A stretch of 64,000 nucleotides of DNA from Poa pratensis (Eukaryota > Streptophyta > Magnoliopsida > Poales > Poaceae): positions 31,271,401-31,335,400 of the forward strand of contig CAMZMU010000115.1 in the NCBI GenBank assembly GCA_947311845.1, read 5' to 3'. The position numbers were made by a program, and so were the translations under genes. Position 1 is the first letter of the stretch. Each line of letters begins with the position of its first letter. The notes beneath the pieces were generated by a model. The model ran no database searches, was not told where the DNA came from, and saw nothing but the letters and a program-made list of their open reading frames with translations. Shown piece after piece: positions 9,931-22,476 of this stretch.

Positions 9931-12900
9931 ATGACCTTTTCAAACACCCAGGGCCTCGGCTGCCTGTCCAAACGCCCTGTTGTCTGCGATGCGATCACTA
10001 CCGCCTCCCCTTCGATCATGTGCATTCAGGAAACTAAGCTTCGTGTGATTGATAATTTCACCGCCGCTTCCTTCCTCCCCCAAAACCTCTCCGTGTTCGA
10101 AACTGTCGACGCCATAGGGAGCTCGGGTGGGATCCTCACTCCTTGGGATCCCGGCCTCTTCTCTCTGTTGTCCCTTCGTCGTGACCGCTTCTCCCTCACC
10201 ACTGTCCTCGAATCCACGCTGTCCAGCCTCTCCTTCGCCGTCACCAATGTCTACGCCCCCGTTGATCACACGCTTACCCCTGATTTCTTGGCCGAGTTCG
10301 AGCTGCTTGGCCCCCTCTACACCATCCCCTGGATTGTAGTCGGCGATTTCAACCTAATCCGCGCCCCCACCGACAAAAACAATGACAATTTCGACCCCAA
10401 CCTCGCATCCGCTTTCAACGACTCCATTAGAAAGCTTGCCCTCTTCGAGCTCCCGTTGCTAGACAGGTTGTACACTTGGTCTAACAAAAGAGACTCGCCC
10501 GTGCTTGCGTGCCTCGACCGTGTCCTTTTTAACCAAGCCTAGAACCTGACGCTGCCCAACTCCTCGCTCTCCTCGCTCACCCGCCCCACCTCCGATCACG
10601 TTCCTCTCTTGATCACAGTCTCCACCTCAATCCCTCGCTCCCACTGTTTTCGTTTCGAGAACTCCTGGCTCCTCCACCCCCTCTTCCTCCCCACCACCCT
10701 CCCTGCCTAGTCTTCCCCCAACTTGACGCGCGATGCTGCCGGCGACATTGCGGCCCGCATCAAGTCCTTCCGCTCGGCTGCCAAGGTTTGGAAACGTCGC
10801 CACAAATTCAACCCGAAACTTGAGAATAATTGCAAATTTTTGATTGATCTATTTGACCTCTTCGAAGAAACCCGTGCTCTTTCTCCCCCCGAGCTTGCGC
10901 TCCGTTTGCTCTGCAGGTCCAAGCTGGAACGCCTCATCCTTGATCGCGCGGCTTACCGGAAGCAGCGTGGGAAATTCAGGGCCATCGTGGAAGGAGACGA
11001 GAACACTCGTTTCTTTCACGCCCGCGCCTCGCAACGGATGCGGCGTAACACCATCCGCGCGCTCGACATCGACGACGCTGTGATCGTCTCCCACGAGGCC
11101 AAAGTTGTGGCCCTCCATGCGTTCTACCTCAACCTGTTGGGGGCTGCGCATCCTGTCTCCGCCGAGCTCGACTTCGACGCCCTGTACGCTGGCCAGCCGA
11201 CCGTGGACGGGGACAGCCTTGTTGGGCCGTTTTCGGCCCATGAAATCGAGGCTGCCGTGCGCGGGATGGACAACTCGAGCGCTCCTGGGCCTGATGGGCT
11301 GGGCCCGAGTTTCTATCGGGCCGCGTGGGGGACGGTCCAGCCTGCCATGCTGCGCCTCTTTCAAAATTTTCACTCCCGCTCTGCTGATTTGGAGAGGATT
11401 AACAGAGCTCATGTGGTACTGCTGCCGAAGAAAGATGGAGTGCTGGCCCCCGGCTCTTTCTGCCCCATCTCCCTCCAAAATTGCTCGATGAAGGTTGTTT
11501 GCAAAGCTCTCACTTCCCGCCTCCAACGGCAGATTGGGAGGATTGTGGACGTGGATCAAACTGGCTTCCTTGCCGGGAGAAGCATCTCGGAGAACTTCGT
11601 CTACGCTTCTGAGCTGGTCCAGACCTGCTTCCGCCGCCGCATCCCTTGCGTCGTGCTCAAGCTGGACTTCGCTAAGGCGTTTGACTCGGTGAGTTGGACT
11701 AGCCTCCGTGCCATCATGATCGCGCGCGGCTTCCCTGTGCTCTGGTGCGAGTGGATGGACTCCATCTTCTCCTCCTCTCGCTCCACGATCCTCCTCAATG
11801 GCCTGCCTGGGAAATGGATCAGATGCATGCGTGGGCTTCGGCAAGGAGACCCCCTCTCCCCCTACCTGTTCCTGATTGTTGCTGACGTGCTCCAGTGGCT
11901 CATCCAGTCCGACGATGTCCTCCTCCATCTGCTGGTCGACGACGCTCCGTGCCCTGTTCTGCAGTACGCGGACGACACGCTGATCATCCTGCGTGCCGAC
12001 GTGGCCGCGGCGCGACGTCTCCGCCTCTTCCTCCCGAAGTTCGAGAAATCCACCGGCCTCTGCACCAACTACCACAAAAGCACTCTTGTGCCCATGCACG
12101 TCGATGCCGGCATCCTCTCCGACATCCAGGCCTCTCTGCAATGCCGGGTGGAGGGGTTTCCACAAACCTACCTCGGCCTGCCGTTGTCCACGGAGAAGCT
12201 ACGCCTCGCCGCGTTCTCACCTCTGATCGCCAAGGTCGACAAATATCTGTCGGGATGGCGCGCTCTCCTGCTCTCGCCCGACGGGAGGCTGGTCCTGCTC
12301 AACGCGGTGCTCGATGCACTGCCAAACTACGCCATGGGCGCACTCGAGCTCCCGCCTGGCGTCATCGCGGCTCTCGACAAGCTCCGCCGAGCGTTCCTCT
12401 GGGCTGCCGCGGACCGGGTTTCTGGAGCCCAGTGCCTCGTTGCTTGGGAGTTTGTCTGCCGCTCGAAGGAGGAGGGAGGCCTCGGTGTCCGCTCCATTGC
12501 AGATCAGAACAAGAGCTTGCAGGTTAAACTCCTCCACCGCCTCCACACGGCCATCGACGAGTCCTGGCCTCGGTGGGCCTGGAACACCCTCGCCGGCGCT
12601 CCGATTGACGGGGCGGGCACTGCTCTCTGTGGCTCTCACTGGAGCGCTCTCGTGAAGCTGCTCTCGCTGTACCGCTGCATCTCGCTGGTTCAGATTGGGG
12701 ACGGGAGACGCGCAGCGTTCTGGCTGGACTCGTGGCTGCCCTTCGGCGCCCTGTCTGTGGCCATGCCGGAGCTGTTCTCCCACTGCACCAACGCGTCCTC
12801 CACCGTCAAGCAGGTCCTGGATGGAGGGCTCGATTCCGCCTTGGTGCCCAGGCTGTCCAGGCAGAAGGCCAAGCTCGTCTCCGCGCTCTCTCTGGCTCCC

Positions 12901-13506
12901 CTGTCGGACGCCCCGGACACGCGCTCTCTGCCGCTCTACGGATCGACACGCGGGTCGCTCGTCACCTCCGCCCTCTACAAGCTGCAAACGCACGGCGGCG
13001 TGCTCTTCCGCCACCACGCCTTCGTCTGGAAAACCCGCGCCCCATCCAAAGTAAGATTCTTCGCTTGGCTGCTGGTGCAAGGCCGCATCCAATGCTGCTC
13101 CAACCTGCTCAAGAAGAAGATCCTCGACGAGTCCGAAAGCGGGTGCCCCATCTGTGATGCACCCCTCGAAACTGTCGAACACCTGGTGTTCGGCTGCCCC
13201 TTCGCTCGCCTCTTTTGGGCCTCCATCGAAGCTACCGGATCTGCGCCGGCCTCCCACGCTGAGGCGGCCTCCTGCCCTCTGCCGCCGTCCGCCCCCGCCA
13301 GAACTGCCGACACCCTACGCCACATGTGCCTCTGGCACCTCTGGAAGCACCGGAATGGCGTTGTGTTCAACGGCCTCTCACCCTCGTTGTCGCTGCTTCG
13401 CAAGAACTGCCGCGACGATGCCGTTCTCTGGCGTGCCCGCCTCCCCATGGAACACCGCCCAGATGTTGACCTGTGGCTGACCTACTTCCTCCCCGAACGA
13501 CCATGA
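9931..13506 (+). pseudogene. LINE ORF2: AP endonuclease, reverse transcriptase, zinc-binding RT domain
   Basis: One frame runs from 9931 to the TGA at 13504-13506, broken only by TAG at 10540-10542 and 10708-10710. Endonuclease motifs are QETK, VVGDFN and, between the two stops, SDHVPL. Reverse transcriptase motifs are GFLAGRSI, KLDFAKAFDSV, GLRQGDPLSPYLF, the catalytic YADD (11965-11976) and TYLGLPLS. The C-terminus is a zinc-binding RT domain (CPICDAPLETVEHLVFGCPF) ending in a tryptophan-rich segment. The protein would nick the target and prime cDNA synthesis from it. Both stops fit Trp (TGG) to TAG changes. The EN start has lost its conserved first Trp (SNTQGLG for the usual WNxRGL). The rest is open for 927 codons, so the element is fairly young. 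Confidence 0.88.
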
Positions 13507-13650
13507 TCCCCTTGTAGCTCTCTTGTGCGCTCCAGCTTGTTGGCGCTGCACCCTCCCAAAACACTGTAACCGATTCCAAAAATGAGAAAATGAGATATTC
13601 AGGTGGGAGCCTTTGTGCTCCCCCCGGTGACTGCTCGAAAAAAAGAAACT
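9931..13650 (+). mobile_element. LINE (L1-type non-LTR retrotransposon)
   Basis: Endonuclease plus reverse transcriptase ORF2 followed by a short 3' UTR and an A-rich tail (about 13638-13648). No ORF1 is seen, so the element is probably 5'-truncated or shortened. I could not find a target duplication. Confidence 0.85.
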
Positions 13651-14563
13651 ATCTAGGTGTGAATACATTACGTGCAATTGTTGTGTATGAACCGCAGATG
13701 TGAGGGGTACAAAGACATCTGCCGAAGCCTGTATGCTCTCAGCTCCATCGCGTGCAAGTTTGGGTAGCTAATTAATTTATTATGAGTTTGCTTTCACTGC
13801 TGGAGGATCGCCTTGGCAGAAATTTCGTAGATTTTTTGTTGATCGCGGGACGACACGCCAAAGGCCAGACTTTTTTCACCAATTCCCTGTCTCAGCTGAA
13901 TTACATGGGTACGGAAGAAGTACACGGGAGTTGCCCTCCTAAATTCCCTTTCCCCTACCCTGCTCAACTCCCACTACCCCAACCATATGAGGGATTTTAG
14001 GTCCCAGACTGCTCCAATTCCTATTCCTTCCTTCTAACTCCCTCCAATCAAAATTGCCAAGATGAGTCGCGTTGGTGGCGGATACATTTGCCCCAAGCCT
14101 TCGAGCTCGACCCAGATACATGGCTCCTATGCCTTGGCAAGGGTGTGCCCTGATAGCAGAAATGTAATCCCTTCCTCGCTCCTCCCCCTCTCTCTCCCTA
14201 TAAAACTATACGACCTTTTGGGTTCCTTCATATATGAAAATTCTACGATCATCGGTTGAGTGGTCCCTCGATTCAAAATGAAGTTTAGACGAAAATACGC
14301 GCGTCGATGAATAGGTTTTATCCCCCTGCTCGGTTTCGAGTTTCGTCATGCACATCTTCTCAATTGTGAACCATTCTACAAAACCTTTTTAGGCGAATTT
14401 TTTGCACTCAACTGGCCGTTTGAAATATCAATATACGAGCGGGTTGTTCTCGACGTTTCGCCAACATGATCTAAACTCTAAGGAGCCTCATGCAACACCC
14501 AAAGATGTCTGCGAAAGCCCAAAGTCCTTCCCCCTTATTCCACTGACCCTAACATTCTAGTAG
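13651..14563. other. Intergenic region
   Basis: No gene is supported. Short frames at 13782-14000 and 14062-14259 are low-complexity and unrecognised. A pyrimidine-rich tract with ctataaaacta near 14190-14215 could be a fortuitous TATA-like site. Confidence 0.35.
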
Positions 14564-14729
14564 CAGGGGCGGAGCTAGGTACAATTTGTGGGGTCAAATG
14601 ACCCCTATGACCTAATGGAAACCCTTGGTAAATGAGTGGCAATATGTCTCATTAGTACCCAACTCAATTGAAATGACCCTAATGCAATAGAAATGACCCT
14701 AATACTCTTCTAGGCTGGCTTTGCCCCTG
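14564..14729. mobile_element. hAT-type MITE
   Basis: Ends are CAGGGGCGGAGCTAG and the complement of CAGGGGCAAAGCCAG, flanked by 8-bp near-duplicates TCTAGTAG (14556-14563) and TCTAGCAC (14730-14737). Length and 8-bp duplication fit a non-autonomous hAT element. Confidence 0.7.
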
Positions 14730-14736
14730 TCTAGCA

Positions 14737-14908
14737 CTCCCTCCGTATCAAAATGAATCTTACACTAAAACATGTCTACATACATTATGGATGCAAAGGC
14801 TACAAAGTCTTATATGTTTTAGTGCAAACTTGCACTAAAACATGTCTTCATACATGTATACATGCAAAAACTAGAAAGTCTTATACTCCTATGTTGATAC
14901 AGAGGGAG
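14737..14908. mobile_element. Stowaway MITE
   Basis: CTCCCTCCGTATC at the left and its complement (gatacagagggag) at the right, with an internal inverted acactaaaacatgtct-type sequence. It directly abuts the hAT MITE. Confidence 0.75.
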
Positions 14909-15236
14909 TAGTAAGGACCTATCAAGGCTAGCCGGCGACGTCACCATGGTGCCAACTGATTAAGTCACGTGTGTCCAAACTCCAAAGGGTCCGTCCGGGA
15001 AAGAGATCACTCTCGCGTCGTCCTGCTCGGGCGACTCGGGGGGAGCAAACCGAGCGCCGCCGCCGGCCCCCACATCGATGTCTCCCCTCCTCCGCCGCTG
15101 CTGCTGGCCTCACCGTGGTGGTGGCGGCCCCCATCGCCGAAGGCGGCTGGGGGGAGCCCGCGGTGGACGCGAGGCGGCCCGACGTCCTGCGTCGTCTTCC
15201 CCGGCGCGATGCGGCGGTTTGGTGGCGAGAGGATGG

Positions 15237-16596
15237 TGATGCCCACAAGTATAGGGGATTGTTGAAATCTTCGTTGAGAAGTATTACCCAAATTTATAGT
15301 TCGACTAAAGGGGAACACAAGAATACCAATAAGACTTTAGCAATTGAGGCGTCACTCTCAACCACACCTGTATATCAATAAACTTGCAGCAGTGATAGTT
15401 ATGGCAGTAGGATGATTCAAGCAAGCAAAATAAAAAGCAGTAGTAAACAAGGGTTTCCCAGTTTTCACCGGAAAAGTGAAAGTGTAACTCAGAGATTTAA
15501 AACGTAGGCATGAGGTGATAGCGGGGTGTTGCATGAATAAGATTGATCATATAATAAGAAATAAATAGCAATGGGACTTATCTCTAACTCCGATATATGT
15601 AGGTATGTGTTCCGTAAATAGTTGTGCGTACTAACCAAGAGAATTTGCACAACATCTATTGTCCTACCTGCCCATTTCACCGGGGCCAACTTGGAACTAC
15701 AGGTAATTAAGGTCTACCCTTTCGAATAGCCCGGAACAACGCATTAACACTTCATGAACACATAGAATCCTCAAACTAAAACATCTCCCCTTGTTTTCCC
15801 TATATGTCACTTTTAGGGTTCGCAGGTTCAACATAATAGCAGGTGATACACTTTGCAGATAAATACCAAACTCAAATATATGATGGGGCAAAATAAGTTC
15901 AGTACTGAAATCATGCCACTCGGGCCCTAGTAGCAAGCATTAAACATAGCATAAGTGCATCAACACAATACAAAAATATCCTCAAGATAAACCCCTAAGA
16001 TCTCGGACAACGGGTATCATTACATGATCAATCTCATCCAATCCCCATCCACCTCATATGCCTACAGTGGACTACTCACACATGGTGATGGTGAAGGAGC
16101 TCATGGTCGATGGAGATGAAGGCGGTGAAGATGGCGGTGAAGACGGCCTCCGGATCCCTCCTCCGGGGAGAAATCCTGGATCAATCTGTCTCCGAAAACG
16201 AAGATCGTGGTGGCGGCGGCGCTCTGTTTCGCGAAAGCTCCTCTCCTCTAGGTCAGCCACTTTTTCGTATATATGAGGGGGTACGCGAAAGCCGAAGGAG
16301 AGGCGGTGCCCGAGGCCCCAGATGGGTGGGCCCACGCGGCCAAGGAATCTGGCCGCGTGGGGCCCACTCTTTTGGCCCTCGGACGCTTCCTCGTGTCCAT
16401 CTTTTGCACGATGCCCTTCTTTTCCATAAAAATTGACGTGGTATTTTTCTCGATTTAATTTCCTGCAAAAACAACCAGAAAAGAGACTTTGCTAAAAACA
16501 GCGTCAGATTCAGCAGTTTTATTCAAATATGGGAAGATTCCGGAGCAAATTATGAAGCAAAGTGCTTGGAAAAGTAGATGCATTTTAGGTGCATCA
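15237..16596 (-). repeat. 3' LTR of the Athila element
   Basis: Begins TGATGCCCACAAG and ends TTTTAGGTGCATCA on the plus strand; nearly identical to 23822-25185. It contains a GC-rich hairpin at 16328-16365. Confidence 0.92.
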
Positions 16597-16608
16597 ACTC
16601 CCCCAAGC
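16597..16608 (-). other. Polypurine tract of the Athila element
   Basis: On the minus strand gcttgggggagt sits directly against the 3' LTR, the place and composition expected for plus-strand priming. Confidence 0.7.
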
Positions 16609-18271
16609 TTAGCTCGTTGTTTGTCCTCGAACAACTCAAACATAGTGCAGAAGCGATAAAAAGACTTTGACAAGAACTTTGCATTGCATATGTAACACCG
16701 TTTAATACCAACAAGTATTCAAAACATAACTTCCATAACAAATAACAAAATGCTAGCAAAGGTGCATCTAATCAGTGTTAAAGCATTTATATTTGTTGCA
16801 AGAGAAATAACATGAAGTGTCAGCACTTGGATGAGTTTGCCCAACTGTAGAAATAGACAAAGGTTCTTGCATCGCTTTTGATTGAATCATGTCAAGATTT
16901 TTGAGATCTTTCATTGACTAGTGAACTCATTGTGCTTACAACCTTGCTCTCAGTTTTATCAATCCATTTGGTGTTCCCTATTATGACTCATATGCTTGAC
17001 CAACTAATGGTTGAGAGCCTCATGCCCCGTGAATACGAGTACCTACACCACGGTGTTACTCAACTCGGGCCACAAAGCAAGTTTAAGTTTCTAAGTCATT
17101 GCAAGTAATAATAGCGTCATCAAGAGCGTCAACTGGGGTACCTCTTGTCCCAGGACATGGAACAAGCCCATGTCAAAACGACAAGACAAACAGACAATGA
17201 ACAATCTCAGCACTCTTTTATTTACTATTTGTGTAGCTTTTTATTATGAAGTGCATCACTGAATGTTCACTTTGGTACGCTGTAAATTTCCACCATGAAT
17301 GATGCATGGCTTAGGTTGGCGGCCCAGGCGTCTCTCTAGCCATTTATACCCACTCCTCAAACTTACTAAGTTTCCGCATTTATTTGGCACCATGATAAGC
17401 ATCCATAAACAAAAGTACATGATATCAACTAAATGTAATTTAGTGCAATGTTGAAAGCTTTCTATGTGTCAGCACATATAAGTTAACTCCCAACCCCTAA
17501 GCTTGTCAAGCATATGACTTCATGTTTAACATTTGAAAAACTCTTTTACTTTCTCTTTGGTTGGCAAGTTTAGCAAGCACAATGGGATGCGTAGACCTTT
17601 GTTTAGAGCCACAGTTACTCAATCCACAGCCAAGTGTTGTCACTAAATAATATCTCACTTGCATCATCATATAACATACTAGAACACGGAGAAGATAAAC
17701 ATTTGCTACCACTTCCCTAGATGTTAAAGAAACTATGATGTGCGCACTTGCTGTTATTAAAAAGTCCACATAAGCACGGCAAAGGTGTCATACCTTTCAT
17801 CCACTTCATGCACATCAACTCATCATCGTTGTTCTCCTCTCCCAACTTGAACTGCGCAATAAAAACTCAAATCTGCCATAAAACGTTACTGCATACAGAA
17901 CTGTTTTTCCCTACCTAAACACCTCAGAATAATCTCATATTTTACGGGTGTAGGTTATGAAAAGTTGCAGTAGTGGTTAAAATTTTAGCTCATTCGGAGT
18001 TACAGAAAAAAAATGAAAAATAAACAGTGAGCAGATTTCAGCAATTCCTGCACCTCCGTTTTTACTTTGGATTCAAGAAAACGAAAATATTTTTGTTCTT
18101 TTTAGTTTTTAGATGCATAAAGTAAATGACCAGAAGTAAATAAGCAAAAGAAACAAATAAAATATTTTTGTGTTTTTGTGATTTTCAGAACAAGAAACTA
18201 AAACATAACAAGATAAAAGTGATATAAAACAACGAATGGAAAGGGAGAGAAGTACTCCCCCAAGCTTGCGA
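16609..18271 (-). other. Non-coding 3' internal region of the Athila element
   Basis: No frame with recognisable domains is seen. RT, RNase H and integrase are absent here. Only short frames without conserved motifs occur. Confidence 0.55.
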
Positions 18272-19214
18272 TCAAGCTAGTATCCCGGATGGTAATCGTA
18301 CCCACCACTTCCATCTCCAGGGAAGTATATTGGTAGCCTTGCATTCCTGGATTTGGGGCTCCTCTTGAGGTTGCACTTCCTCCACGGTCCACTTCCCGGT
18401 AGTCCTGTCAAAAAGGTCAGCACGAGGGAGCCTAATGGACACATTTTGTCCATTAGAACTCTTATAGCTATACATATAATGATCCTCATGCCTCTCACTC
18501 ATTTCCATGCGAGAAGTCAAAGTAAAATCAAGTAAATTAGACTCTCTCACTAGGCTACCCATGTTATTATCAAAACCCTCTCTTCCTTAATGTGCTCATA
18601 TACTAAAGTAGCAATGGCACCAGCATAAATAGGAGTGTAATCAGTATTATTCCTCCTCACAGCCAAGTGCAAGGACCTAGCAAGAATTACTCCCAAGTTA
18701 TACTCACACGGTATGTTCTCTTTTGCACATTTAAGTAAATAAATCATGGGTCCAGTGCAAGCAGAAGTGTTATCTCTAGCAATAAATCCTCTTGCAAGGA
18801 ACAAGGCAAAGTATCTCAAACCGGGGTGCTGTATGCAAGTGAATTTACCCCTATTAAGTCTATCAGGAATGTTCACAGAAATACTACGCCAAAAAGCAAC
18901 AAGTTCTTGGTTAGAATCAGCACGGGTCTCCTCCCAACTACCCGTGTTCTCTACGCGAATAGCTTTGCAGAACTCATCTAATGACATAACCAAGCGCTGC
19001 CCCTCATAGTAAATTTAATGACAAAGGTGGGAGACGGTGGCTTACTTTTCTTACTGTGTTTGTAGTTTTCGGGGCCCTCGAACCGGAATGTGGAGAGGAA
19101 TTCTCGCGAGAGTTCCTCGTATGTGTTCCGTGGATGAAGGGAGAACTCGAGTAAGCCAGCTGCAGCGGCGAAGGCGTTGAAGTCCTCCTTTATCCCCCAA
19201 TGATCAAGAACCAC
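18272..19214 (-). pseudogene. ATHILA ORF-1-like protein, fragmented
   Basis: Minus-strand pieces can be joined in order. 19214 to about 18981 gives MVLDHWGIKEDFNAFAAAAG and a TYEELSREFLSTF motif. 18993-18550 gives MSLDEFCKAI, then a long segment with RGKFTCIQHPGLRYFALFLA and YNLGVILARSLHLAVRRN. 18562-18272 gives a basic tail. The frames change near 18985 and 18560. The pattern (EL..EFL.T, MSLDEF, P..RYF..F, R.L...V.R) is that of the ATHILA ORF-1 protein found in plant Athila elements, function unknown. An env-like ORF is another name used for genes in this position. Confidence 0.6.
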
Positions 19215-20159
19215 GGGGTCTTGCCATTTTGTTGCATGAATCCGAAGCCTCTCCCCTGCATATACCGCACCATCCTCCCAAAGGTGGTTGTCATCATAAT
19301 TCTCGGAACTCTAGATGATCTTCTCCTTGGTCTCGAAGTCATCCCAAACAATCCTTACCTTGTTCATGATGAAACCTTGCTGTCCAAAAATAATATCCAA
19401 CAAAAATTAAGATGTAACACTCTAAAACAACATTGAGCCATCCATAACTAGTCTCCACATCAATATCATGCATCAATATCAACTAGAAAACTTAAATCCA
19501 TGGATTTCTCAAGCATATTAGGTGACACCTAGTGCAGCAAAATACTTCATACATAAAGCATAAGAACAAAAAGTAATTGGATGGGTGGAGGAGTCACATA
19601 CCAAGGAGCAATCCCACCAAACAGATTTGAAAAATCTGCCCTAAACTTGGAGATCCAAGGATAGCAGGAAGAAGGAGCTCGGGAAAATTTGGGAAAAATA
19701 CCTGGAGCTGGTTTTCTGTCGAGGGGAAGGAGATGGGCACAGGGCACTCACCTAACTCCACCTGGGGCCAAAGTTAGTGGGTCCCACGCGGCCAAGGAAT
19801 CTGGCCGCGTGGGACACCTCTTTTGGTCCCTGGTGGCCTCCTGGTGTCCCACTTTTGGCTGTTGGTCCCTCTGGTAAAATAACTTACCTCCAAATTTTTC
19901 TGGAATTTTTCGAGAAAATTTTCTGAAGAGAATTTTTCAAACTTCATATTCTGGAATTTCTGAACTCTGAAATAATTATGATTATGCATATACTCAAAAT
20001 TCTAGGATAAATAAAATTAAAATGCAATACAAATTTTTATGGGAATCAAGTTTTCATCATTTCCACATTAGTAATGAGGTTGATCAAGTCTCATTAATAA
20101 TATGTAAAAGATATAATACATGATTCTTATTTTATATATATAAAGAAGAAATTCAAGAT
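19215..20159 (-). other. Internal Athila spacer with hairpin
   Basis: Non-coding stretch between the protease and ATHILA ORF-1 regions. It contains a perfect 14-bp-stem hairpin at 19781-19815 that closely resembles the LTR hairpin. Confidence 0.5.
19781..19815. repeat. Hairpin shared with the Athila LTRs
   Basis: GTCCCACGCGGCCA, loop AGGAATC, then TGGCCGCGTGGGAC: a perfect 14-bp stem. The LTR versions lie at 16328-16365 (one bulge) and 24916-24953 (stem decayed). Confidence 0.8.
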
Positions 20160-21373
20160 ACCTCATATTTGATTGGAATAGTTCCAATCATCAAGGTAGC
20201 ATACTTTGGTGCAGGAGGTGGTAGTGCAAATTCAAAGCTTCCAATCATAATAGTATTTCTTTGAATAGAATTCACACTCTTGTTTATCATTGTAACAGGA
20301 TTCTTCTTGGGAAAATAGATAGTATGCTCATTTCCTTTGACATTAAATGTCACTTTGCTCTCAGTGCAATTTATCACAGCTCCTGCAGTGTTTAAAAAGG
20401 GTCTTCCAAGAATAATAGATAGATTATCATCCTCAGGCATTTCTAATATAACAAAGTCTGTAGGAATTAACACATTAGCTATAGAGATAGGAACATCCTC
20501 ACATATACCTATAGGCAAGCAGTTGATTTATCAGCCATTTGCAATGAAACTTCAGTTGGAACCAATTTTTTAGGTTAAGTTTCTTATATAAAGAAAAAGG
20601 CATAACACTAACACCAGCTCCTAAATCACATAATGCATATTTCACATAAGTTTCTTTAATATGACAAGGAATAGTTGGAATACCAGGATCTCCACGCTTT
20701 TCAGGCAATTTCCCTCAAATGAATAATTAGCAAGCATAGCAGTAATTGCATCAGTAGGTATCTTCCTTTTATTAGTGACAATATCTTTCATATATTTTGA
20801 ATATGGAGGAATTTTAATAGCATCAACAAGAGGAATTTGCAAACATAAAGTTTTAATCAACTCAAGAAATTTCTCAAACCTAGCATCATCCAAAGATTTC
20901 ATTACCTCTTGGGGATATGGTATGGGTCTTTGTACCCATGGATCCCTCTCTTTACCTTTTTGTTGATTTGGATGCTTCTTCTTTTTATTCTTCTCAATAG
21001 ATGGTTGAGGGTCTTCTTTTTCAGGAGGTTCAGGTTCTTCAATATTTTCAGCTTCATGTTGTTCTTCTTCAGGTGGAGATGATTCCTCTTCTTCATTATT
21101 ATCATCTTCAGTCTCAGCATCAGAAATAGAAATATCCTTATCTTGTTCTTGAGAATCATCAATATCTTCGTTTTCATTGGGAGATTTTCCTGCAGAAGAT
21201 TTCTTCTTGAGAGCCTCTTGCTCTTTCCTCTTGGGATGGTCTTCAGGATAGTCAGGATCCTGAGTACTTGCACCACCTCTAGTATTAACTCCACAAACCT
21301 GTTTCTTCTCAATAAGATTTGCATACAATTGATTTTGAAGAGAAACCATTTGTTCAACTTGATTATTCATCAT
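20160..21373 (-). pseudogene. Athila gag C-terminal linker and aspartic protease
   Basis: 21373-20690 codes an acidic, Glu/Pro-rich linker with a Lys-rich patch, then PIPYPQEVM..LDDARFEKFLELIKTL and NKRKIPTDAITAML, the conserved segment upstream of protease in plant Gypsy elements. In a shifted frame, 20708-20560 gives PGIPTIPCHI and CDLGAGVSVMP, the retropepsin active site in its DLGA form. 20518-20160 gives the rest of the protease (ILGRPFLNTAGAVINC). Frame changes near 20690 and 20520 break it. The enzyme would process the gag polyprotein. Confidence 0.75.
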
Positions 21374-21542
21374 CTCACAATGTTTAATAATTCTTTAACC
21401 TCTCCCACACTAGCATTTAAATTTTCACGAAGAAATTTAATTTTATGAGAGTTTTCCATAATACTCATTCTAATATTATGCTCCTCGGATCGTTATAATA
21501 AGCAAAATCATTAATGTACGATACATCAATAGGAGGTGTTAC

Positions 21543-22476
21543 TGTCGCAGCAGTGGAACACGGGGTTCCCCTAGTGCTGCCAAAGTGGGTCCACCCCATG
21601 TGGGCCCAAGATGAAGATGGACAAGGCCAAGACTCAAGTCAAGCTGGCGGGTTCACCGTCAACCCCGCGAAGGCCAAGCAAGACCTGCACCGACAAAGGG
21701 CTCCGGTCCTGGGGGCCTGCCGGGTCCTCGAACCAAGCAAGAAGGCAAGGAAGTCCCCGAGAGCCCGAGTTCCCGGCAGGAGGCCGGGCTCCCTCTCGGG
21801 TACTTCCCCGCACCACTGTGGATAAGCTCTCCACCTCAAGCTAGAAGACCTCAGAAGACTTGGGAAAGAAGGCGAAGGTGGCGCGGGCAGGAGGCACAGC
21901 CCATGGTGGTGTCAGCCCCTGTCCACCACAATGCGGACGCTCCCACCTAACCCAAAGGAGACGCTAGGCTGAGAGGAGGCCACGTCTCCCCCAAAACCAG
22001 CCAAGGAGGGTCCTTCACACCGAAGGTCCCTCGTGCCCCTCACGTGACCCTGTGACAACCCCTTGGCCTATAAAAGGAGGACCAAGGCACGGAGGAGGGG
22101 GAGGAACAAGTCGAACCAGAGCAAGACTAGACTAGGGCTGCAAAGGTAGAGGGGAAGGTGATCTCCTCCGGGTCAGGATCTGTCCTTCTTCTACCTCCAG
22201 CCAAAACCCTTCCGGGTACCCCATCCGGGAGGCTCCATTGTAAGACATACTATGAAGAACCCATCAATCCAGACATGCAGGAGAAGGACTTTTAGCCTCC
22301 GGGCGGCCTGAACCTGGGTAGCTCCTTGTGTCCCTTTGGTTGCATGCTTTGATTGTGGAGAGGAGAGCTTGATCTAGACCTCGCCCACGAAGACGATTCT
22401 CAGCCTCCTTCACGCCCCGTGCCGAACCTAAAAGGGGTATCCTCTACTCCCGGTGTCCATGCATCGAGACGCGACA
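21543..22476 (+). mobile_element. Solo LTR inside Athila gag
   Basis: Begins TGTCGCAGCAGTGG and ends GAGACGCGACA (inverted TGTCGC/GCGACA), with flanks GTTAC (21538-21542) and ATTAC (22477-22481), a 5-bp duplication with one mismatch. A TATA motif (cctataaaagg) lies at about 22067-22077. It is 934 bp with no internal region. It separates the gag coding sequence at 22477 from the linker at 21373. Confidence 0.8.

Noticed and set aside
10849..13257. Long antisense ORFs across the LINE
   Set aside because: GC-rich third positions of ORF2 leave antisense frames open; they contain no domain and overlap a clear RT gene.
16600..20150. RT and integrase of the Athila element
   Set aside because: No YxDD, RNase H or integrase zinc motif visible on the coding strand, and the frames present match ATHILA ORF-1.
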